Part shown: piece after piece, positions 57,901 to 64,000 of the stretch | How the letters are laid out: the number at the start of each line of letters is the position of its first letter | Position numbering within the stretch: the first letter of the stretch is position 1 | Origin: Podospora comata | Lineage: Eukaryota > Ascomycota > Sordariomycetes > Sordariales > Podosporaceae | Length of the DNA: 64,000 nucleotides | Direction of reading: 5' to 3' | Assembly: GCA_017354895.1 (NCBI GenBank) | Contig: CP071493.1 | Coordinates: forward strand, 2,914,001-2,978,000 | Notes under the pieces: model-generated | What the model was told of the DNA's origin: nothing | What the model saw: the letters and a program-made list of their open reading frames with translations, nothing else | Databases searched by the model: none | Position numbers and translations under genes: made by a program

Positions 57901-58017
57901 GGCTGGAGGTGCTGGCGCATTGCCTGGGCCGTTGCTGGAAGTGCTGGTGCTGCCGTTGCCGCTTCCACTGCCGCCGTTACTGCTGCGGAGCATGGGGTCA
58001 AGCGCCGAGATGTCCAT
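54990..58017 (-). CDS. Zn2Cys6 transcription factor
   Basis: This is a fungal binuclear zinc-cluster regulator, nuclear and DNA-binding. Two exons (56172-58017, 54990-56113) give 989 aa. A His/Gln/Pro/Ser-rich head is followed by the cluster, with cysteines at 160, 163, 170, 181, 184 and 191 (CX2CX6CX10CX2CX6C; CESCRGLKVRC, then CKRCAKAKREC). A basic linker (PTRKRAKKTDS) and a dimerisation helix (RVAELEKKIDMLTASLQ) come next. The middle region (about 360-720) has the fungal transcription-factor pattern, including RRAWLTCYFLATNTAMALHR. The Gln/Gly-rich C-terminus may activate transcription. The intron (56114-56171) has GTAAGT and a TCTAAC branch site. The ATG at 58017 is preferred; an in-frame ATG at 58185 would add 56 residues. 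The target genes are unknown. Confidence 0.92.
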
Positions 58018-58871
58018 GCCGGTGGTTGTCTGTTCGGCCTGCCGACGGTCTTGCTGATGCTGACGGCTTTTCTGAGGCCGATCACCGATGCTGAGCGGTC
58101 GAATGTCAGGGCGAAGAAAGTCGGCGCTCCAACCGAGAGTCCCGAGTTCAGAAGTGGCGCCGCGCCGAGAATGGAATCCTCCCATTAAATTGCGTACTAC
58201 ACCCGCTGTTACACACCCGCGAAAATTTAATTTCATGTGATGTACAAGCCTTGGATGACGACACCATCCTCGGTAAGCAAAGACTCCGACGTGGTACGTG
58301 CGCCACCTCCAACAAACAGCCCGACTGCGTACAAACCATTGCGATGTGAGGCAAACCCAGAACACAGCTCATTGCCTGCAGGATATGCTATATCTCAGCG
58401 GCGAGGTATCTCGGGTTAGTTGATGAACTGTATCTTGAGGGTTGACGAAGACCTAGCTCAAGACCTTGGGGCTCCTCTTGAATCATGAACAAGTTGCGCG
58501 ATTGCATTGACATGTGCTTGCCGATGATGAAAGTTCGAGCACTCCCATGCTGTCTGCGCATTTCAGGTAAGCGCGAGACGGCCCAGAGGGCAAGAGGTAC
58601 GAGGCAGGAAGTATGAAGGAAGGCAAGAAGAATGGTTGCTGCTACCAGCTATCAGACTTTGACACCAAGATGACGGAGACTGGGCTCCGGCTCAAATGAT
58701 TATTTCAAGGGAGACTCAACTTCCTGGTCCAGTGAAGTCGAAAAGTATCACTCCCGCATACATTGTTATTTCTTGAGAGAAGAGTCGACCAGCATCAAGC
58801 CCTCATCAACAGCTCCTTGTTCATCCCAATCGCTTCACTGTTAGGCCCACACGTCGCCCACCGTCAGCAAC
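58018..58871. other. Divergent promoter of the zinc-cluster and Cys-rich secreted genes
   Basis: No supported gene beyond the alternative N-terminal extension of the regulator (to 58185). No repeat was seen. Confidence 0.5.
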
Positions 58872-59689
58872 ATGTTCATTAAGCTTGCCTCCTTTCTGGC
58901 TCTCGCAGCAACTGTGGTATGATGTCTGCCAACTCCTCGGTCGTCATCCTTCTAATCCCTCTACCCTAGACCGCCACCACCCCGTTTCATACCACCAACG
59001 CCACCTCCCTGTATCAAGACAACGGCCACGGCATCAAATGGACAGGCGTAATCACCCCCGGTCAGCCCAAAACCACCCTCTTCGGCACCGTTGACGAGAT
59101 CTACAACTATATCCTCGCAATCAACCCCAACTACGTCGCCCAGCCTCTCGACAAGTCCGATCTTGCCCTCCTCGCCTCCCCCTGGAACGAACCCGGGACC
59201 ACCAAGCTAGTCGCCCGACAAAGGTCAAAATACCTCGACAAGTTCCCCAGCCCCGTGTGCCGCGTCATGGCCACGGGCAACAGCAGATCCCTCGATCCCA
59301 TAATAAACGAACTGGATATTCTTGGTGGAATATGTGAGGCTCCCAAGGATGCCTGCCGCCGTGTTGGGTGCAAGTCGACTACGGCTGGGTATCTTTGTGG
59401 TGTAAGTCTCTTTTATCCTGTCACATAAGCGGCTTCAATACTGATGAAACGGTCAAAGGAATACGGCAACGCAGCTGTGGTTGCATGTACCGATGTGTCA
59501 CGTCGTCTGGAGGTGATCAAGAGGGACTGCTGTTCGGTGATAGCTGATTTTGGCGGAAAACCAGTGTCGGGACACTCCAAACGTTACGACTACGGTGTGT
59601 ATGCTGGGTATGGGAACTGTAATCATGGGGAGGATAGCTCGCCGGCTGATTATCCTTATCCTGGGGGCGGGATTAATGGGAAGTGCTAG
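58872..59689 (+). CDS. Cys-rich secreted protein (effector-like)
   Basis: Three exons (58872-58916, 58970-59401, 59459-59689) give 235 aa. The first exon is almost exactly the signal peptide (MFIKLASFLALAATV). The mature part has ten cysteines, most in the second half (PVCRV, GGICEAPKDACRR, VGCKSTTAGYLCG, VACTDV, RDCCSVI, YGNCNH, and a C-terminal GKC), so several disulphides are likely. A sequence NATSLYQDN near the N-terminus could carry an N-glycan. The Gly/Tyr/Pro-rich tail ends PGGGINGKC. I do not recognise the family. Small size, secretion and Cys density fit an extracellular effector or cell-surface protein, but this is inference. Donors GTATGA and GTAAGT and the acceptors keep frame. 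Confidence 0.82.
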
Positions 59690-60511
59690 GGGTTGGCGGG
59701 TATTGCAATGGTAATGGGGGGGGTGATGTCTGCGAAGGGTTGCGAGTGTCTTTCGTCGAGGTTGGTTGATGGGGTGCTGCCTAACGATGATGTGGCCTGA
59801 CGCGTCTCTAAGGAACAGGTCTGTAATTGGTCATGAATTGCTTACTTTTCACTAATAAATATTATCTTCATCGGTTCGGATGGAAACGCGTGTGCCTGTG
59901 AGACTCCTAAGTTGTTGCCTGGCCAACCACCAAGTCGAAAAGGGGTAGTAAGTAGGGCGCTCTCGAAAGTTTGGCTTGGACTGCCATGAACATCAACCAT
60001 ACCAGCTATGAAATGTTTTCGATTGATTTAATGTGAAAGGACAGCTGTTTCAAATGAGTTTGACTGGGGGTAGTATCAATACAGTCTTTATATCACCTTG
60101 TACTGCAAAACGCGAAAGCGCATTCTGGACAATTTAGGGTTAGGGTTATACACGGGCGTTTCTGGTGCCAGCCTTGATGAGTCCGAGAAATCGGATCTAA
60201 ACAGAATCCACCCCGCTTTTACAGTCTCCCTGCAGGCACCCATATAGACATCACGTTCTCAAGGCAGGTGTTTAATTTCTGACGGATTTATGGTCGTTCT
60301 CGAAGTCTTTATTTTTCGATCTCGATATTTCGTCTTTTGACAACAGGTGAGTAAGAAGGGGGACCCGAAAAGGCGTGTTGAGGAATCGTTGCGCTGACTT
60401 GTCGTTAGAAATAATTGCACGACCACAGCAAGAGAGTGGTGCTTTTCTGTCAGATAACACGTCTCGCCAAAACCGGACTTTGTTGTTCGAGGCTTTGCGC
60501 ACAACGGCAAA
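59690..60511. other. Intergenic with a telomere-like double hexamer
   Basis: About 820 nt. TTTAGGGTTAGGGTTA lies at 60133-60148, about 365 nt before the F-box start codon. No gene was found. Confidence 0.55.
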
Positions 60512-62041
60512 ATGGATCAGAACCGCTCAACGCTTTCGACGCTGCCCAATGAGCTTCTCGCCATGATCATCGAGGAGCTGGTGGATGAGAGCAGCAAGCA
60601 CAGCGGTGGACCTTCCATCAAAGCCTGCCGTTTGGTCAGCCGCCAGTTTTGCGACGTCAGCTCTCGCTGGCTTATTCCCTCGGTCAAAGTCGGGCACAGT
60701 AATGATTCTCTGGCGCGATTGGATGCGATATCACGACACCCGGCGATTAGTCGTGGTGTTAGGACGATAGAGGTGGTGCTGTCTTCGTATTCTACTTTCT
60801 GGAATCCTCTTGGGGGGAAAAGGGAGTTTATCGACTTTCAGCGGAAGGTCTTGGCGAACCGGGCAAAGATTTTTGAGGTTGGCAAGATTATTACTATGAC
60901 TGAGAAGGATAATGCGATATTGAGAAAGGTGCATGAGGTGTTGAGGTGTTGGCTGTATTTCCAAGAACCGAAACGACAGCCGGAGCCGGGGGGTGATTTG
61001 GCGCTTCACCGGGAGTGTATGGACAGGTATTTTGGGGAGTTTCAGAGGCTGGCTTATGAGCAGAAAGTGCTGGTGGATCAAAGGGCGATGGGGACGGCGG
61101 TTGCTGAGGCGTTGAGCCGGATGCCGTGGGTGGCTGGGCTGAGGTTTGATGATACTTGTCATTACGGGAGACGGAGGCGGGGGCTTTCGTGGGAAACGCC
61201 CGAGACGGTGGTTGAGGGGATTTATGAGAATACACTGTTGCCGTTGACGAGGAGGGATCTCGAGGCGAGAGGGTCTGTTATTGTTGATGAGATTCCTTTT
61301 TATCATCATGCTTCGGGGCCGGTGGCCTCGCCTCGTCCGCTCTCGGAGACTATTCCTCGTGTTTTGGCTGCTGTGGGGGGTGTTGATCAGGTAGAACTCA
61401 AGAGTCTCGTGGTGAACGTGGACTTGATTGATTTGAGGGGGGTTTTCAGGGAGGTTTCTGATTTGCGAGAGAAACTTACAGCTGCCACGAGGAGGTTGAC
61501 AGACATTTCGATCCAGCAGAAGGCTGGGTATGACGATAGGTCTTTTTGGGGACTCTGTTGTACATCGCCAAACCTTAAACACTACTCGGTGGTACTGGAG
61601 CTGGGATCACATGCATTGGACCCGTTGCTGGAAGGGCCTGGTTCGAATGAGGAACGGAAAAACTTGACGGTTATCCAGGTGAAGGGTGCTAGAATGACCG
61701 TCAGCACCCTGAAGCGGTTTCTTGACACTATCCCAGATGTCCTGGACCGCGTGGAGTTGGTGGGTGTCGAGGTGGTTGGGGGAGGTTGGCGGGAGGTTTT
61801 GGATATGCTCCGAGCGAAGACTTACCGGCAGACGGGGGACTGGCCGTACCCTGTGAGAATCTCTCAGGCTGTTAGCCCCCATCCGGACCATGAGTTGCAC
61901 TCAACGTTTGAGTGGGTTTTCCAGAGCGATGCGACGTGGGAGCCGAGCGATGCCGACGTGTATGTCATGAGACAGTCGGGGGTCAACCCGTTTGCTCCGG
62001 AGGCAGGGAAGTTTCCTTTGGGTGGTATTATCAAGTGGTAG
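60512..62041 (+). CDS. F-box protein
   Basis: A probable substrate adaptor of an SCF ubiquitin ligase. It is a single exon of 509 aa. The F-box is at about residues 8-60, with the typical LPNELLAMIIEELVDES and a second helix CRLVSRQFCDVSSRWLIPSV; the insertion SSKHSGGPSIKA lies between them. The rest (about 60-509) is a helical and repeat-like region of the kind seen in fungal F-box proteins with leucine-rich or unclassified substrate domains; no classical LRR or WD40 motif was recognised. It ends APEAGKFPLGGIIKW. The ATG follows a short A-rich leader. The substrate is unknown. Confidence 0.88.
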   Translation: MDQNRSTLSTLPNELLAMIIEELVDESSKHSGGPSIKACRLVSRQFCDVSSRWLIPSVKVGHSNDSLARLDAISRHPAISRGVRTIEVVLSSYSTFWNPLGGKREFIDFQRKVLANRAKIFEVGKIITMTEKDNAILRKVHEVLRCWLYFQEPKRQPEPGGDLALHRECMDRYFGEFQRLAYEQKVLVDQRAMGTAVAEALSRMPWVAGLRFDDTCHYGRRRRGLSWETPETVVEGIYENTLLPLTRRDLEARGSVIVDEIPFYHHASGPVASPRPLSETIPRVLAAVGGVDQVELKSLVVNVDLIDLRGVFREVSDLREKLTAATRRLTDISIQQKAGYDDRSFWGLCCTSPNLKHYSVVLELGSHALDPLLEGPGSNEERKNLTVIQVKGARMTVSTLKRFLDTIPDVLDRVELVGVEVVGGGWREVLDMLRAKTYRQTGDWPYPVRISQAVSPHPDHELHSTFEWVFQSDATWEPSDADVYVMRQSGVNPFAPEAGKFPLGGIIKW

Positions 62042-64000
62042 CTAAGGTGTGCTGTTATGGCGGCGAGACTTTTCAGTTCTAGGTTCGGCTTTACTTGCCA
62101 TGCCATAGAAAGTGTACATCATTAGATACTATCACGACTTTCGAATAGCTGCCTACTTACTACCTACTTCATAGATGAAGGATGAAGTCTGTGAAACAGC
62201 ACGAGAGTCAGCCGAGAATGCCGAAAGATGGAACTTTGGCCTTTCAAGATATCCTAACGGCCTACCAGCCATCGTTTTAGATCTACCAACTATATTCTCC
62301 GGCTTTACAGAGCAACTGTTTATCCTCAACATAACTGCACCCTACGGCGCCAAATCTTCCAAATAAACACCACTTCTACACCCACTATACCCCCATCCCA
62401 TCCTTTTGTTTGTCCAATCCCTATCCCAACCCAGACTTCAATCAATCTCACCCACCCTTCCAGAAGCGAACCAACCCGCGCGCCCCAACTTCCTCATCTT
62501 TCACCATTAGTAACGAGCTACCTACCAAACGGGGCCCGCTTCGTTCCTCCTATTTCTCCTTTGTAACATACCGAGCTTCTGCTCAAGTTTCTCAACCCCG
62601 AAGCTTCCTGCAGCAAATTCTTTGAATGAAAGAGGGCCAATAAAACGGCACAATTCCATCAAAGGGACCCAAAAATTCCCATGGGAATGGTACGACAAGG
62701 ATTACGTTGATGGAAGGAGCCGGAGTCCAATGGCTCGTGGCTCGGGTTGCGGGTTTTGAGCTCTGGGGCCGGCGGGGGTGCATTCTTCCCTTCCCTTCTC
62801 TTCCCTTCCCTTCTCTTCCCTTCCCTTCTCTTCCCTTCCCTTCTCTTCCCTTCCCTTCTCTTCCCTTCCCTTCTCTTCCCTTCCCTTCTCTTCCCTTCCC
62901 TTCTCTTCCCTTCCCTTCTCTTCCCTTCCCTTCTCTTCCCTTCCCTTCTCTTCCCTTCCCGTACCTACATACATACGTGCTCTCTGTTCTGTGGGGGTTA
63001 GGTCTTGGAGTCTCAAACCAGAGCTAGAAGCAAAAAGCTTCCAAGCCCTACCTACTGATGAGTCGATCATAAAACACCTACCTACCTAACCTAACCTATT
63101 AACCCCCAGGCAAGTCATCAAAGAAAAAAGACCGAAAATACAACCAGAATCTACATGCTACTTAGCTCCCTCCTACCCCGTGTCTGACTTTCTAGCCAGA
63201 CTCTAGCATCCTTTCTTTGACCTCTCCATTCAAGAAAACTTCCTAGCTCTCTTCTCCCGCCCCCAATCGAACTATTTCATAGGTAGTCAAGTAAGAAAGT
63301 CATTGCGGTGACCTTCAGATAAGACAAGCTATCAAGGTCCTCAACCCTCCTCCCCAATCCTTTGACCCAACAGCTCAAGCCCATCCCATCTCTTCTTTAT
63401 TCCCTCATCACCAGTCCCGCACCTTCAAGCGCCAAGTGAACGGGTTGGCTGGTTTAACCCGTCTTCACCTTTATCTCCATCTCCCTTCCTATCCTAGATG
63501 GAACAACTTCGGCGTGTTGCTCGCCAACACCTTCCCACCCAACCAACAACACCTCATCAAAGCAAAGCATCAAAGAAACACCTTATCTGATCATCAACCA
63601 CACTGCACCACATCAAATCGCCATCACCCGGTTGAAATATCATTTCCTCACATTTGCAACTATGAGGAAAAGGCATTCTAGTCAACCTAAAATAATGATA
63701 CTTGTTCCCATGTCGGATCCGTTTCCATGTCCTTCCCATAAGCCCATCTGTCTGCCCTATTCCCATACCAGGGCAATCCAGTTCAGTTTCAGCCATGTGA
63801 TAAAAACCCGGAACCCTATTCATACACTCTGGTGTGATGACATGAAAAAACAACCCATAAGAACCCCATGTCAAAAAATATTGCAGTCTGATTCCATGAT
63901 CTGCTGCTGCTCTTTCTCATTCCATCCATCTCCCACGTTGTTCGCTCGCTCGCTAGCCATTTCACAACATAAAAACAACCGACACCCCAACCTCGTAACC
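62042..64000. other. Right-end intergenic region
   Basis: About 2 kb without a supported gene. It contains the pyrimidine minisatellite (62786-62960), CCTA-rich sequence (63078-63100) and short CT-rich runs that could be the leader of a gene beyond the window. Confidence 0.55.
62786..62960. repeat. 15-bp polypyrimidine minisatellite, 11 perfect units
   Basis: The unit TTCCCTTCTCTTCCC repeats without change from 62791 to 62955, flanked by TTCCC on both sides. The tract is pure pyrimidine on the plus strand and has mirror symmetry (CCCTTCTCTTCCC). It gives open frames on both strands (Phe/Pro/Ser/Leu and GREEK-type repeats) that are not genes. Confidence 0.95.

Noticed and set aside
62702-63089. 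Four overlapping repeat proteins, including a GREEK-type one
   Set aside because: A pure 15-bp tandem repeat has no stop in any frame. No unique coding sequence is attached.
63078-63100. Telomere-like CCTAACCTAACCTA string near the right end
   Set aside because: It is short, follows a CCTA-type unit rather than CCCTAA, and is surrounded by ordinary sequence, so it is not a chromosome end.

Overview
The window is nuclear DNA of a filamentous ascomycete, most likely a Sordariomycete close to the Sordariales. This rests on short GT...AG introns (about 50-430 nt) with CTRAC-like branch sites, C-rich third codon positions, and fungal families: dipeptidyl aminopeptidase B, GH131, a Zn2Cys6 regulator, a 2EXR protein, and a PX-PH-RhoGAP. 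The order or genus is an inference; nothing in the sequence names the species.

Layout. 250-3.6 kb: ribosomal protein L11 and a Ser-rich 569-aa protein. 3.6-8.4 kb: no supported gene. 8.4-13.3 kb: NAD(P)HX dehydratase and the mitochondrial ATP synthase alpha subunit, with a strict 21-bp degenerate array between them. 14-18.8 kb: two spliced, unrecognised conserved-looking proteins. 20-26.5 kb: vacuolar-type dipeptidyl aminopeptidase B, a YbjQ-like protein, and a convergent pair of secreted genes (GH131 and a small secreted protein). 28.3-33.5 kb: PRA1-family protein, a Ser-rich acidic ORF whose open frame runs back into the PRA1 stop, an RS-rich protein with a hydrophobic segment, and an MFS transporter. 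34.8-41 kb: a 2EXR protein and a thioredoxin-PITH protein. 42-44 kb: a 639-aa protein with twenty 15-residue tandem repeats. 44-48.8 kb: gene-poor. 48.8-58 kb: a Bem3-like RhoGAP, a foldback element just behind it, and a Zn2Cys6 transcription factor. 58.9-62 kb: a Cys-rich secreted protein and an F-box protein. 62-64 kb: a pyrimidine minisatellite and no gene.

The genes form no obvious cluster or shared pathway; this looks like ordinary euchromatin with housekeeping, membrane-traffic, secreted and regulatory genes mixed. I saw no retroelement, no virus-derived element, no CRISPR and no convincing tRNA. The least explained items are the 15-residue repeat protein (42.0-43.9 kb), the phase-preserving 21-bp array (10.39-10.67 kb), the foldback at 54.15-54.35 kb, and the PRA1/downstream ORF junction at 28.87-29.09 kb. 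All exon structures were derived by eye from splice sites and reading frame, without transcript evidence.
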